NCBI RefSeq assembly: GCF_016741935.1
Contig: NZ_JAERRG010000001.1
Span: forward strand, 868,001 to 932,000
Length of the DNA stretch: 64,000 nt
Origin: Streptomyces endocoffeicus
GTDB taxonomy: Bacteria; Actinomycetota; Actinomycetes; Streptomycetales; Streptomycetaceae
Reading direction: 5' to 3'
Shown here piece by piece: positions 18,207 through 26,752 of the stretch. The stretch's first letter is position 1; each line of letters begins with the position of its first letter. Below the pieces are notes generated by a model. It was not told where the DNA came from. It saw nothing but the letters and a program-made list of their open reading frames with translations, and made no database searches. Both the position numbers and the translations under genes were made by a program.

Positions 18207-18913
18207 CCACGCGGTGGCCCCGCTCGCTCTCCTGCCTCGTCGTGACCGCCGCCCTGTCCTCGGCCCTGCTCGCCGGGTGCGGGAAGGACGACGACCACGG
18301 CCGGAGCTGCTCCGGCCGTACGGGCAAGGACCTGTCCAGCCGCACCGTGGCCGGTGGCGATCTGTGGCAGAAGAAGCTGCGGTGCGTCAACCTCGAACGC
18401 TCCACCCTGACCGGGCTGGTGTCCGAGGCCAATCTGCGGCGCGGCAATCTCTACGCGGCACGGCTGGCCGCGGTGTCGCTGGAGAACGTCGATCTGCGCG
18501 GCGCCGACCTCCGGCGGGCGGACCTCACCGCCGCGACCCTCTCGCAGGTCGATCTGCGCGGCGCCGATCTGAGCGGCGCCAGGCTCGGCAGGGGGCTGCT
18601 CACCGATGTCAGTTTCGAGGGCGCGCAGTTGGACGGCGTGTATCTGCGGGCGGCGTCCCTCACCCATGTCGGCCTCAACGGAGCGGATCTGAGCGGCGCC
18701 GATCTGGCCGGAGCCGAGGTGTCCGACTCCGATCTCCGCGGCGCGCGGCTGCGGGATGCCGATATCTCGACGACGAGTTGGGAGAACGTCCTCTGCCCGG
18801 ACGGCTCCCGGTCGAGCGCACGGGTCTCCTGCGCCGACCATCTGGACCGGGCGGCGGACCGGGCCTCGGGTCAGCTTCCCCCGCCGTCGGCCGCCTTGTC
18901 GGTCTCCCCCTGA
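18203..18913 (+). CDS. Pentapeptide-repeat lipoprotein
   Basis: Predicted lipoprotein of 236 residues. The signal peptide ends in the lipobox LLAGC (Cys about 26), after which the protein is acidic. From about residue 60 to 190 it consists of A(D/N)LxX pentapeptide repeats such as GADLRRADL and GADLSGADL, expected to form a right-handed quadrilateral helix. Two pairs of Cys flank the repeat region. The function of this class is largely unknown; some cytosolic relatives mimic DNA, but a cell-surface role is more likely here. The GTG start overlaps the stop of the tiny upstream ORF. Its 3' end overlaps a convergent gene by 43 bp. Confidence 0.85.
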   Translation: MTTRWPRSLSCLVVTAALSSALLAGCGKDDDHGRSCSGRTGKDLSSRTVAGGDLWQKKLRCVNLERSTLTGLVSEANLRRGNLYAARLAAVSLENVDLRGADLRRADLTAATLSQVDLRGADLSGARLGRGLLTDVSFEGAQLDGVYLRAASLTHVGLNGADLSGADLAGAEVSDSDLRGARLRDADISTTSWENVLCPDGSRSSARVSCADHLDRAADRASGQLPPPSAALSVSP

Positions 18914-19215
18914 GGGGTCTTCCGGGCGGCGCGGTGCGCCTGTTCGAGACCTTTCATATAGGCGTCCAGGTAGTCGGCGTCCGACAGCCGGGCGCAGGGC
19001 GCGGGGACGGGGTGGGAGCGGACCGCTCCGCCCTTGTGGGCGGCGGCCCGGTCGGCGATGGCATCGACACAGGCCCGGGTGGTCTCGGCCTTCCCGGCGG
19101 CGGCCGGGGTGCTGCTCGGGGTGGTCTTGTCGCGCACGTCACCGCCGTTGGCGCAGCCGGTCAGGAGCAGGGTGATGGCGATGACTGCCGCGGCTTCGAC
19201 GGTGCGGGTGCCCAT
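18871..19215 (-). CDS. Small lipoprotein of unknown function
   Basis: Secreted lipoprotein of 114 residues with the signal sequence MGTRTVEAAAVIAITLLLTGC, in which the lipobox LLTGC places the lipidated Cys at about 21. The mature part is charged, with two further Cys (about residues 49 and 74) that could form a disulfide. The ATG at 19215 is chosen because GGGAG lies 6 bases upstream; an earlier in-frame ATG gives a poor leader. It runs tail to tail into the pentapeptide lipoprotein gene. No known domain is recognised. Confidence 0.75.
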   Translation of the reverse strand: MGTRTVEAAAVIAITLLLTGCANGGDVRDKTTPSSTPAAAGKAETTRACVDAIADRAAAHKGGAVRSHPVPAPCARLSDADYLDAYMKGLEQAHRAARKTPQGETDKAADGGGS

Positions 19216-19308
19216 GTGTCTCCCAGGTGCATGGATGGTGGGGTGCATCATCCGGCGCGGGCGCGGCGAAGTGGGAGAGCCGTGTATGCGTTGTGATGAA
19301 ATGGTGAC

Positions 19309-19324
19309 CGAACGTACGTACGGA
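19309..19324. promoter_or_regulatory. Near-perfect palindrome upstream of the AraC gene
   Basis: CCGAACGTACGTACGG is a 16-bp inverted repeat with one mismatched pair, lying between the small lipoprotein gene and the AraC/GyrI regulator gene. It could be an operator or part of a promoter. Nothing else is recognisable in the 252-bp spacer. Confidence 0.35.
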
Positions 19325-19467
19325 TGAACCTACGGTAGAACCCGGGCAAAGAGACGGCCGGGACGGCTCTCGGCGAACTGGCATACCCGACCGGACCGGG
19401 CACAGGATGTCGGGTCCGGCAGGGTGCCGGCTTCCTAACGTGATCAGCGTCAAGGAAGGAGACCGAG

Positions 19468-20334
19468 GTGCTGGAGCGGCTGAACGAGGCCCTGGACCAC
19501 ATCGAGTCGCGGCTGGATCAGCGGATCGAGGTGGCCGAGTTGGCGCGGATCGCGATGACGTCGGAGTACCACTTCCGGCGGCTGTTCTCCGCGCTGGCGG
19601 GGATCTCGCTGTCGGAGTACATCCGGCGCAGACGGCTCACCCTCGCGGGGGCCGAGGTGCTCGCCGGGGAGCGGACGCTCCTGGAGATCGCGGTGCGCTA
19701 CGGCTACGGCTCGGGGGAGGCGTTCGCGCGGGCCTTCCGGGCCATGCACGGTGTGGGCCCGGGTGCGGCCCGGCGGGCGGGTGCCTCGCTGAGCTCCCAG
19801 CCGCGGATGTCCTTCCGCCTCGTCGTCGAAGGGAGCAGCAGCATGCGATACCGGGTCGTGGAGAAGGAGCGGTTCCAGGTGGTCGGCAAGAAGGTCCGTG
19901 TTCCGCTCGTCCATGAGGGGGTGAATCCGGGGATCGCGGAGTTCATCCGGGGGATCGGCCAGAAGGGGATACGGCGGATCGCCGCTCTGTCCGACCAGGA
20001 GCCGGAGGGGATCCTGGGGGTGAGCGACAACCTCGACCCGAGCCGGGCCGAGGGAACCGAACTCGACTACTACCACGGGGTGGTGACCGGGGCCGCCGCG
20101 CCGGCGGACCTGGACACGCTCGCCGTCCCCGCGGGGACATGGGCCGTCTTCGAGAACTCCGGGCCGTTCCCGCAGGCGCTCCAGTACCTGTGGCGGGACG
20201 TCTTCACGCAGTGGTTCCCGTCCAACCCGTACCAGAGCAGGCCGGGTCCGGAGATCCTGCGCACCCGGCTGTCGCAGGACGGGGCGCGGGCGGACGCGGA
20301 GCTGTGGATCCCCGTGGAGCGGACGGCGGTCTGA
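19468..20334 (+). CDS. AraC-family regulator with GyrI-like effector-binding domain
   Basis: Protein of 288 residues. The AraC/XylS DNA-binding domain is N-terminal (about 1-105), with two helix-turn-helices (IEVAELARIAMTSEYHFRRLF and TLLEIAVRYGYGSGEAFARAF). It is followed by a GyrI-like/AraC_E_bind domain (about 125-288) that binds small hydrophobic or cationic ligands. This is the layout of Rob/SoxS-like multidrug sensors. The GTG start has AAGGAGA about 7 bases upstream. The target is unknown; no obvious efflux gene is adjacent. Confidence 0.9.
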   Translation: MLERLNEALDHIESRLDQRIEVAELARIAMTSEYHFRRLFSALAGISLSEYIRRRRLTLAGAEVLAGERTLLEIAVRYGYGSGEAFARAFRAMHGVGPGAARRAGASLSSQPRMSFRLVVEGSSSMRYRVVEKERFQVVGKKVRVPLVHEGVNPGIAEFIRGIGQKGIRRIAALSDQEPEGILGVSDNLDPSRAEGTELDYYHGVVTGAAAPADLDTLAVPAGTWAVFENSGPFPQALQYLWRDVFTQWFPSNPYQSRPGPEILRTRLSQDGARADAELWIPVERTAV

Positions 20335-20350
20335 CGTTCCGTACCGCGGT

Positions 20351-20391
20351 CCGGTCCGGCCGCCCGTGCCTTGCCCGGGCGGCCGGACCGG
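20351..20391. terminator. Bidirectional hairpin terminator
   Basis: A perfect 16-bp stem (20351-20366 with 20376-20391, loop 9 bases) lies in the 64-bp gap between the convergent AraC and APC permease genes. Confidence 0.8.
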
Positions 20392-20398
20392 GCGCTTC

Positions 20399-21835
20399 TC
20401 AGCTACGCTCCCGCGCGCCGCGGTCCCCCCGGACCAGGCCCGCGACGAGGGCGAGGAAGGGGATGACGCCGAGGACGACGCTCGCGCCCACGCCGACGCC
20501 GGTGACGAGGGTGAAGTTGGAGAAGACCAGCCACAGCGCGGTCAGCAGTCCGGCCACGGCCAGCACCGGCGCGATCCGGGTCTGCCAGACCCTGCCCGAG
20601 GCGAGCCCGGCCTCGTGCGCGAAGAAGGCGACCACGGCGATGGACGTGATGAGCATGAGCAGGATCATGCCGACCGTCGCCACCCCCGCCATGGAGCCGA
20701 AGACGCCCACCAGCGGATCCAGTCCGGCGACCGCGCAGCACACGACCAGGACCAGCGCGGTGACGGTCTGGACGACCGAGGAGACGGACGGCGAGTGGTG
20801 GCGCGGATGGACGGCGCCCAGCCGTGCGGGGAGGAGGTCCTTACGGGCGAGGGTGAAGGTGTAGCGGGCGATGACGTTGTGGAAGGAGAGCACACAGGCG
20901 AAGAGGCTGCTGAGCAGCAGCACCTGCATGACGTCCCGCAGCGCGGTGCCGACATAGGCCTGGGCGGTGTCCATGAGCATGTTGCCCTGCCCGTCCAGGG
21001 TCTTCTGGGCCACGGCCGGGGCGTCATCGGTGCCCGCCGCCAGGACCAGCGCCCAGCAGGACAGCGTGTAGAACCCACCGATGATCAGGACGGCGAGATA
21101 GGTGGCCCGGGGGATGGTCCGCTCCGGGTCGCGGGCCTCGTCCCGGAAGACGGCGGTGGCCTCGAAGCCGATGAATCCGGTGATGGCGAAGAGCACGGCC
21201 ACGCCCAGCGGTCCGGAGAGGGCCGCATGCGGGGTGAACGACTCGACGTCGACACCGTGGGCGCCGCCCCGGGCGAAGATCCCGGCGTCCAGGACGAGCA
21301 CCACCGCGATCTCCAGGACGAGTGCCACACCGAGCACCTTGGAGCTGAGGTCGATATGGCGGTAGCCGAGGAAGGCCACGATGGAGAGCGCCGCGAGCGC
21401 CCACACCCACCAGGGCAGGGACGGCCCGCCGAAGGTGTGGAGGACGTCGTTCACGGCCCATCCCAGATAGCCGTAGACGCCGACCTGGATCGCCGTGTAC
21501 GCGACGAGCGCGACGGCGGCCGTGCCCACTCCGACCCGGTCCCCCAGGCCACGGGTGGCGTACGCGTAGAACGCCCCGGCCTGCGGAACGTGGGGCGTCA
21601 TGGTGACGAAGCCGACCGCGAACACCAGCAGGACCAGCGAGGCGAGGGCGAAGCCGACGGGGGCTCCGGCGCCGGGTCCGCCGGCGATGGCGAGCGGGAC
21701 GTTGCCGCCGACCACCGTGAGGGGCGCGGCGGCGGCGATCACCATGAAGACGATGGCGCCGGTGCCGAGCCGCCCCGAGAGATTCGTCCGGGTCGGTTGC
21801 GCGGTGGGTTCGTGCACATCGGGGTCGGTCAGCAT
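20399..21835 (-). CDS. APC-family amino acid/polyamine permease
   Basis: Integral membrane transporter of 478 residues with about 12 hydrophobic segments. The first one carries the APC signature G-x-x-I-V-F-M-V-I-A-A-A-A-P, and TGFIGFEATAVFRDEARDP is the conserved TM6/loop region of the superfamily. It likely imports an amine or amide-containing compound. Its ATG lies inside the end of the nitrilase-family gene (7-bp overlap), so the two are translated together. The uptake of a substrate and its hydrolysis are therefore probably linked. Confidence 0.9.
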   Translation of the reverse strand: MLTDPDVHEPTAQPTRTNLSGRLGTGAIVFMVIAAAAPLTVVGGNVPLAIAGGPGAGAPVGFALASLVLLVFAVGFVTMTPHVPQAGAFYAYATRGLGDRVGVGTAAVALVAYTAIQVGVYGYLGWAVNDVLHTFGGPSLPWWVWALAALSIVAFLGYRHIDLSSKVLGVALVLEIAVVLVLDAGIFARGGAHGVDVESFTPHAALSGPLGVAVLFAITGFIGFEATAVFRDEARDPERTIPRATYLAVLIIGGFYTLSCWALVLAAGTDDAPAVAQKTLDGQGNMLMDTAQAYVGTALRDVMQVLLLSSLFACVLSFHNVIARYTFTLARKDLLPARLGAVHPRHHSPSVSSVVQTVTALVLVVCCAVAGLDPLVGVFGSMAGVATVGMILLMLITSIAVVAFFAHEAGLASGRVWQTRIAPVLAVAGLLTALWLVFSNFTLVTGVGVGASVVLGVIPFLALVAGLVRGDRGARERS

Positions 21836-22632
21836 GACGGGTCCTTGGTGGCGCGGGCGGACGGGGTGAAGAGGTCCGGCCGGAGGTCGGCCAGATACGG
21901 ATTGGTCTTGCGCGCTGTCCGGACCGTGTGCGGTTCCACGGTGGCGAAGAGCAGCCGGTTGCCGTGTTCGACGCTGTCCAGCACGGTCGCCGACGGGCTC
22001 ACGATGGAGCTGCGGCCGACGTAGCGCAGTGAACCCTCGTCGCCGTCATGGTTGACGTAGGCGATGTAGATCTGGTTTTCCCAGGCCCGCACCCTCAGCA
22101 GGTGCTCGGCGATGAACTCGTACGGTTGCATCTGGGCGGTCGGGACCGCGACGAGGTCCGCGCCGGCGAGGGCGGCGGCCCGTACGTTCTCGGGGAACTC
22201 CACGTCGTAGCAGATCAGCATCGCGATCCGGACGCCCGCGTAGTCGATGACGGGAGCGGTCCGGTCGCCCGGTGTGAAGTACTTCCGGTCGAGTTCGCCG
22301 AAGAGATGGGTCTTGCGGTGGCGGCCGAGGATCGCTCCGGCCGGGTCGATGAAGAAGGCGCTGTTGTAGTAGGCGCCGTCGTCGTACTCGGGGGCTCCGA
22401 GGACGAGCGCGATGCCGTGGGCGGCGGCGATCTCCCGGGCCGGGGAGAGCGGATCGGTGCGGGCCAGGTCCCGGACGGCGTCGCCGATGTCGTAGCCGGT
22501 GATGAACAGCTCGGTGGTGATCAGGAGTTCGGCGCCTTCGGCACGGGCCCGGCGGCATGCCGCGTCCAGTTCGCGGAGGTTGGCGTCGACGTCGCCGGGC
22601 GTTCCCGCCGTCTGCAGTCCGGAGATCTTCAT
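21829..22632 (-). CDS. Carbon-nitrogen hydrolase (nitrilase superfamily amidase)
   Basis: Enzyme of 267 residues with the nitrilase-superfamily triad: Glu in TTELFITGYD (about 42), Lys in GRHRKTHLFGELDR (about 109) and Cys in LICYDVEFPE (about 145). Length and the R-x-x-P-E-x-x-R-like context fit an N-carbamoyl amidase or omega-amidase rather than a nitrile-specific enzyme. The ATG at 22632 is chosen because GAAGG lies about 5 bases upstream; upstream in-frame codons give no plausible N-terminus. It leads a two-gene operon divergent from a GntR regulator. Confidence 0.9.
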   Translation of the reverse strand: MKISGLQTAGTPGDVDANLRELDAACRRARAEGAELLITTELFITGYDIGDAVRDLARTDPLSPAREIAAAHGIALVLGAPEYDDGAYYNSAFFIDPAGAILGRHRKTHLFGELDRKYFTPGDRTAPVIDYAGVRIAMLICYDVEFPENVRAAALAGADLVAVPTAQMQPYEFIAEHLLRVRAWENQIYIAYVNHDGDEGSLRYVGRSSIVSPSATVLDSVEHGNRLLFATVEPHTVRTARKTNPYLADLRPDLFTPSARATKDPSC

Positions 22633-22704
22633 CAGTGCCTTCGGCAGTGGGCGTCCAGGGGTGAATGCGAGCCATGAAAACATGCTCACTTTGATCAGGT
22701 AAAC

Positions 22705-22726
22705 CCCCGGAGGTCCCCCGGAGGTC
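22705..22726. repeat. 11-bp tandem repeat in a divergent promoter region
   Basis: Two perfect adjacent copies of CCCCGGAGGTC lie between the nitrilase-family operon and the GntR gene. The unit equals about one helical turn, so the copies face the same side of the DNA and could be regulator sites. Confidence 0.55.
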
Positions 22727-22800
22727 ACGGTTCCGCAAAGCGGCGGCCCCCGTACCGGGACCGTGGGGAGGCCGCGGGGCGGGATGCCTACGCTGAGGGA

Positions 22801-23562
22801 ATGGCGACCCAGGAACCGTCCGGCGCACCGAGCGCCCTGACCAGCAGCGCCCTCGCCGCGATCCGCCGGACCAGCGCCGTCGACACCGTGCGGGCCCGGA
22901 TCTCGCTGGCGGTGGACCTGGGCCTGCTGGCGCCCGGCGAGCGGCTGCCCAATGTCCAGGCCACGGCGGCGGCGCTCGGAGTCGGCGAGATCACCGTCCG
23001 CCGGGCCCTCTCCACCCTGGAGCGCGAAGGCGTCGTCCAGCGGCGCCCTGGGCGTACGGGCGGGACCTTCATCGCGGAGCGGCCGCGCCGCCGCACCGTG
23101 GCGCAGGTGGCCGCGTACCGCGAGGACAGCGCACGGGTGCACCGGCTGATCGACGAGCGCATCGTGCTGGAGGCCGGTTTCGCCCAGCTGGCCGCCGAAC
23201 GGCTCGATCAGCCGGGGCTCGACCGGCTCGACGAGTGCGTCCGGGAGATGGACGCGGCCGAGAGCTGGGCCGAGTTCCACGCCAGCGACAAGCGGTTCCA
23301 CCTGGCCCTCGCCGAGGGCGCCGGACTGCCCTCCGCGCTGGGGATGTACGAGCGGATCACCGCAGAGCTGTACGCGTACTTCCTGCCGTATCCGCTGGAC
23401 TACCTCCGCGGCAGCAACGAGCAGCACAAGGCCATCCGGGCGGCGCTCGCCGCGCGGGACGCCACCTCGGCGGCCACCCTCCTCCGGGACCATGTGGCGG
23501 AGCTGCACCACTCGATGTACGTCGGCCTCGCGGACACCGCCGAGCGGGGCGAGGGCGGCTGA
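22801..23562 (+). CDS. GntR-family regulator with FCD sensor domain (FadR subfamily)
   Basis: Regulator of 253 residues. A winged helix-turn-helix occupies about residues 25-95 (GERLPNVQATAAALGVGEITVRRALSTLEREGVV), and an all-helical FCD domain follows (about 115-240). It contains D-x-x-F-H and two further His residues (EQHKAI, DHVAELHH) that normally bind a metal and a carboxylate ligand. It is divergent from the amidase-permease operon, 168 bp away, and is the obvious candidate for its control. The gene is likely self-regulated through the same intergenic region. Confidence 0.9.
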   Translation: MATQEPSGAPSALTSSALAAIRRTSAVDTVRARISLAVDLGLLAPGERLPNVQATAAALGVGEITVRRALSTLEREGVVQRRPGRTGGTFIAERPRRRTVAQVAAYREDSARVHRLIDERIVLEAGFAQLAAERLDQPGLDRLDECVREMDAAESWAEFHASDKRFHLALAEGAGLPSALGMYERITAELYAYFLPYPLDYLRGSNEQHKAIRAALAARDATSAATLLRDHVAELHHSMYVGLADTAERGEGG

Positions 23563-23589
23563 CCCGAGGTCATCCGCGGCTGTGGCCGA

Positions 23590-23611
23590 ATCTGTGGCTG
23601 ACTCCACAGAT
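23590..23611. terminator. Hairpin between GntR and the leader ORF
   Basis: ATCTGTGG and CCACAGAT pair perfectly across a 6-base loop, 28 bp after the GntR stop. This may be a terminator for GntR or part of the control region of the YeeE/YedE gene. Confidence 0.5.
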
Positions 23612-23665
23612 CGCATGGTGAGACCGGGGTCCACTTATTGAAATCCGGACCATATGCTGGAGTAC

Positions 23666-23749
23666 ATGTCCGCACCCGCCCGGCTGCTCTGTCTCGCGCT
23701 GTTCGCGAGCTCGGCGTGGTGCGTCGACGATGGCCTCTGTCGCCGCTGA
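23666..23749 (+). CDS. Possible Cys-containing leader peptide
   Basis: ORF of 27 codons with GGAG 3 bases before ATG 23666 (an in-frame ATG at 23654 lacks such a site). Three Cys codons occur, the last as LCRR just before the stop. Cys-rich leader peptides in actinobacteria are known to sense cysteine by attenuation of downstream sulfur genes. The next gene, 109 bp downstream, is a YeeE/YedE sulfur transporter, which fits this role. The peptide is hydrophobic in the middle, unlike classic leaders, so the call is tentative. Confidence 0.4.
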   Translation: MSAPARLLCLALFASSAWCVDDGLCRR

Positions 23750-23858
23750 GCCGGAACCAGCCGGTTTCCCCCACCGCGCGCCGCCTCGGTGCCGCGCCGT
23801 CCGGCCGGGCCCTCCCGCCCAGCGTCATCCCCCTCCCGCCCAGCTCCGGAGTCCGCAC

Positions 23859-25139
23859 GTGACCACCGCTCCGCCCGCCGATGCGGCGAAGACCGCCGCA
23901 CTGCTGTCCCCCTCCCCCACCTCCGTGCCGCGGCCGGAGGCACCCGCCGCGCCGCCGGTGCGGCCGGTGCCGCTCGCCGTGTCCGGGCTGCTCGCCGCGG
24001 CGCTGACCGCGTACGTATGGTCCGCCCACGGGGCCAAGCCCGGCGTCCTGCTGCTGCTCGGCCTCGCCCTGGGCGTCGCCCTTTTCCACTCCCGCTTCGG
24101 CTTCACCTCCGCCTGGCGGCAGTTGGTGGCCGTCGGCAACGGCACCGGGCTGCGCGCCCACACCCTGCTGCTCTCCACTACGGCCACGCTGTTCGCCCTG
24201 CTCATCGGCACGAAGACCGGGCTGTTCGGATCCGTGCCGGCGCCCTCGGCCGGGCCGCTGGGGTTCGGGCTGCTGATCGGCTCGTTCCTCTTCGCCGTCG
24301 GCATGCAGCTCGGTGGGGCCTGCGCCTCCGGCACCCTCTTCGCGGTCGGCTCGGGGCAGACGTCGATCGTGCTCACGCTCGGCGGTTTCATCGGCGGCGC
24401 CACCCTCGCCGCCTGGCAGTTCGACCTGTGGAAGGACCTGCCCTCGCTGGAGCCGGTCGTCATGGCGGACCACATCGGCTGGTTCGGCTCGTGGGCGGTG
24501 ACCATCCTCGTGCTCGCCGCCATCGTCCTGGTCAGCCGTCGCGTCCAGGCCCGCCGCAACCCGCCGCCGATCGGTCCGGTGCCCTCCGCGCGCGGCGCCG
24601 CCGCCCGTGTGCTGCGCGGCTCCTGGCCACTGGCGGTCGGCGCGCTGGCGCTGGCCGTACTGGGCGCCGGTGTGCTGCTCGTCTCCGGTGGCGCGTGGGG
24701 CGTCACCAGTGCCTTCAGCCTGTGGGGCGCGGAGCTGGTACGCGCGCTCGGCGGCCATCCGGAGAGCTGGAGCTGGTGGCAGCAGCCCGGGAACAAGGAG
24801 ATGCTCGCGGGGCCCGTGCTCGCCGACAAGACCAGCCTCACCGACATCGGCATCATGATCGGCGCGGCGGTCGCCGCGGCGCTCGGCGGCACCTGGACCC
24901 TGCACCGCGGTGTGCCGTGGCGTACGGCGACCGCGGCGGTGCTCGGCGGGGTGCTGATGGGCATCGGCGCCCGGCTCGCGGGCGGCTGCAACATCGGCGC
25001 CTACCTGGCGGGCATCGCCTCCGGCAGCCTGCACGGCTGGGTCTGGGGTGCCTTCGCCCTCCTCGGCACCTGGGCCGGGCTGAAGCTGCGGCCGTTCTTC
25101 GGGCTCGGGAACCCGAAGCCGGGCGACGGCGTCTGCTGA
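23859..25139 (+). CDS. YeeE/YedE-family membrane transporter (thiosulfate or other sulfur compound)
   Basis: Membrane protein of 426 residues with about ten hydrophobic segments. Two copies of the family half-repeat are seen, each with the signature Gly-rich Cys motif: GGACASGTLF near residue 151 and GGCNIGAYLAGI near residue 376. In YeeE/TsuA these cysteines relay thiosulfate through the membrane. The GTG start at 23859 has CGGAG about 7 bases upstream. The N-terminal 40 residues are Ala/Pro-rich. A long hairpin follows. Confidence 0.87.
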   Translation: MTTAPPADAAKTAALLSPSPTSVPRPEAPAAPPVRPVPLAVSGLLAAALTAYVWSAHGAKPGVLLLLGLALGVALFHSRFGFTSAWRQLVAVGNGTGLRAHTLLLSTTATLFALLIGTKTGLFGSVPAPSAGPLGFGLLIGSFLFAVGMQLGGACASGTLFAVGSGQTSIVLTLGGFIGGATLAAWQFDLWKDLPSLEPVVMADHIGWFGSWAVTILVLAAIVLVSRRVQARRNPPPIGPVPSARGAAARVLRGSWPLAVGALALAVLGAGVLLVSGGAWGVTSAFSLWGAELVRALGGHPESWSWWQQPGNKEMLAGPVLADKTSLTDIGIMIGAAVAAALGGTWTLHRGVPWRTATAAVLGGVLMGIGARLAGGCNIGAYLAGIASGSLHGWVWGAFALLGTWAGLKLRPFFGLGNPKPGDGVC

Positions 25140-25172
25140 CGGCGGTGGGCCCGTGGGCCTGGGCCGTGGGCC

Positions 25173-25208
25173 GGGCCCGTGGACCGGGGTCGCGGGGAGT
25201 CCACGGGC
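25173..25208. terminator. Hairpin terminator after the YeeE/YedE gene
   Basis: GGCCCGTGGAC at 25173-25183 pairs perfectly with 25198-25208 over a 14-base loop, 34 bp after the stop. The surrounding 25140-25210 is made of repeated GGGCC and GTGGG words. Confidence 0.65.
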
Positions 25209-25321
25209 CGTGAGCGGTTCGTGTTCGATGATCGTTCATGCTCACGCCATGTAGATGATCCATCGTCAGGGCGGTGTGCCGGTCCGCCGATCGGCCCCGC
25301 AGCCGACGAAGGGTACTCACG

Positions 25322-26752
25322 ATGGTCCCGTCCCATGCCGCTCCCCCGCGCCGTATCCGCCGGGTCCTCCCCGCCGCCGCGCTGGCGCTCGTGGCCGGCG
25401 CCGTGACGCTGTCCGCGCTCCCGGGCTCCGCGATGGCCGGGAGCACGGGCTACGGCACGCCGACCATCAAGCTCACCACCGCGTACCTGTCCGGCGCCGT
25501 CGGCGCCACCGGCGACCCGACGGTGACCGTGAAGGTCGGCCAGAGCGGCGCCGAAGCGGGCGCGCTCACCGTGTCCGCCACCGCCACCACCCGCGGCTCG
25601 GTCGCCCAGGCCGGGGACGTCACGGTGACCGGCACCGGCGCCACCCGCGAGGTGGCCGTACGGGCACGCGGCAAGGGCTACGCCGACCTCACCCTCAAGG
25701 TGACCGGCCTCGGCGGCAAGAGCGCCACCACCACCCTGCACTACGCGGCCTCCGGCGCCGTGCGGAACGCCGCCGACACCCGCTACCTGACCGGCTCCAG
25801 CGACTCCTCCGCCGCCGTGGACGTCGGCGGCGGCTACATGGTCGTCGCCGACGACGAGTCCAACGTCCTGCGCCTGTACCGGCGCGACGCGTCCGGCGCG
25901 CCGGTGCGCACCTGGGACGTCGGCTCCGACCTGAACGTCGACAAGGAGATCGACATCGAGGGCGCGGCCCGCGTCGGCGACACCATCCACTGGACCGGCT
26001 CGCTGGGCAACAACAAGGACGGTGAGCCGAAAGAGGACCGCTTCACCCTCTTCACCACCACCGTCTCCGGCTCGGGCGCCGGCACCGACCTCGAGGTCGA
26101 CGGCTCGTACCAGGGCCTGCGCGACGACCTGGTGGACTGGGACAAGGCCCACGGCGACCGGCTCGGCTTCGCCAAGGGCACCGCGGACGGCCAGGTGCCC
26201 AAGCAGATCGACGGATTCAACGTCGAGGGCCTGGAGTTCGCGCCCGGCTCGGGATCCACCGCGTACATCGGCTTCCGGGCGCCGCTGGTGCCGCCCGCCG
26301 ACGGCGGCAAGGCGCTGCTGGTCCCGGTCACCAACGCCGACAAACTGGCCCGGTCCGTGGGCGACAAGGACACCCACGCCACCTTCGGCGACCCGATCAC
26401 CCTCGACCTCGGCGGCCTGAGCGTCCGCGACATCCGCCGCAACGACAAGGGCCAGTACCTGATCGTGGCCGGTTCCTGGGCCGCCGAGGACAACAGCGCC
26501 CCGTACGCGCTCTACTCCTGGGACGGCGTCGCCGGACACCAGCCGGTCAAGCGGCTCGACCTGCCGACGACCGACCCGGGCGGCTGGGAGATCGTGGTGG
26601 ACGTGCCCGACCTCGCGGCGCCCGGCGCCCGCGCCCAGGTCATCACCGACGGGGGCTCGGCCGACCTGTACGGGGACGGCACCGAGGCCAAGGACCTGGA
26701 GCACGAGGAGTGGAAGAAGTCCCGGTCGGTCAGCTTCCCCCTGAACCCCTGA
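25322..26752 (+). CDS. Secreted DUF3616-like protein
   Basis: Exported protein of 476 residues. The signal peptide (about 1-40) has an Arg-rich n-region, a hydrophobic core and an ALPGSAMA-type cleavage site. A region of about 110 residues rich in Thr and Gly follows, probably an Ig-like or linker domain. The main domain from about residue 155 resembles DUF3616 in the segments GGGYMVVADDESNVLRLY and EIDIEGAARVGDTIHWTGS, which suggests a beta-propeller-like fold. The activity is unknown. AAGGG about 8 bases before ATG 25322 fixes the start. The stop codon lies inside an 8-bp tandem repeat. Confidence 0.8.
   Translation: MVPSHAAPPRRIRRVLPAAALALVAGAVTLSALPGSAMAGSTGYGTPTIKLTTAYLSGAVGATGDPTVTVKVGQSGAEAGALTVSATATTRGSVAQAGDVTVTGTGATREVAVRARGKGYADLTLKVTGLGGKSATTTLHYAASGAVRNAADTRYLTGSSDSSAAVDVGGGYMVVADDESNVLRLYRRDASGAPVRTWDVGSDLNVDKEIDIEGAARVGDTIHWTGSLGNNKDGEPKEDRFTLFTTTVSGSGAGTDLEVDGSYQGLRDDLVDWDKAHGDRLGFAKGTADGQVPKQIDGFNVEGLEFAPGSGSTAYIGFRAPLVPPADGGKALLVPVTNADKLARSVGDKDTHATFGDPITLDLGGLSVRDIRRNDKGQYLIVAGSWAAEDNSAPYALYSWDGVAGHQPVKRLDLPTTDPGGWEIVVDVPDLAAPGARAQVITDGGSADLYGDGTEAKDLEHEEWKKSRSVSFPLNP

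Noticed and set aside
21832..23634. N-terminal extension of the nitrilase-family protein to about 600 residues
   Set aside because: The extension runs opposite the GntR gene and has no family features; GAAGG before ATG 22632 fits the normal amidase length.
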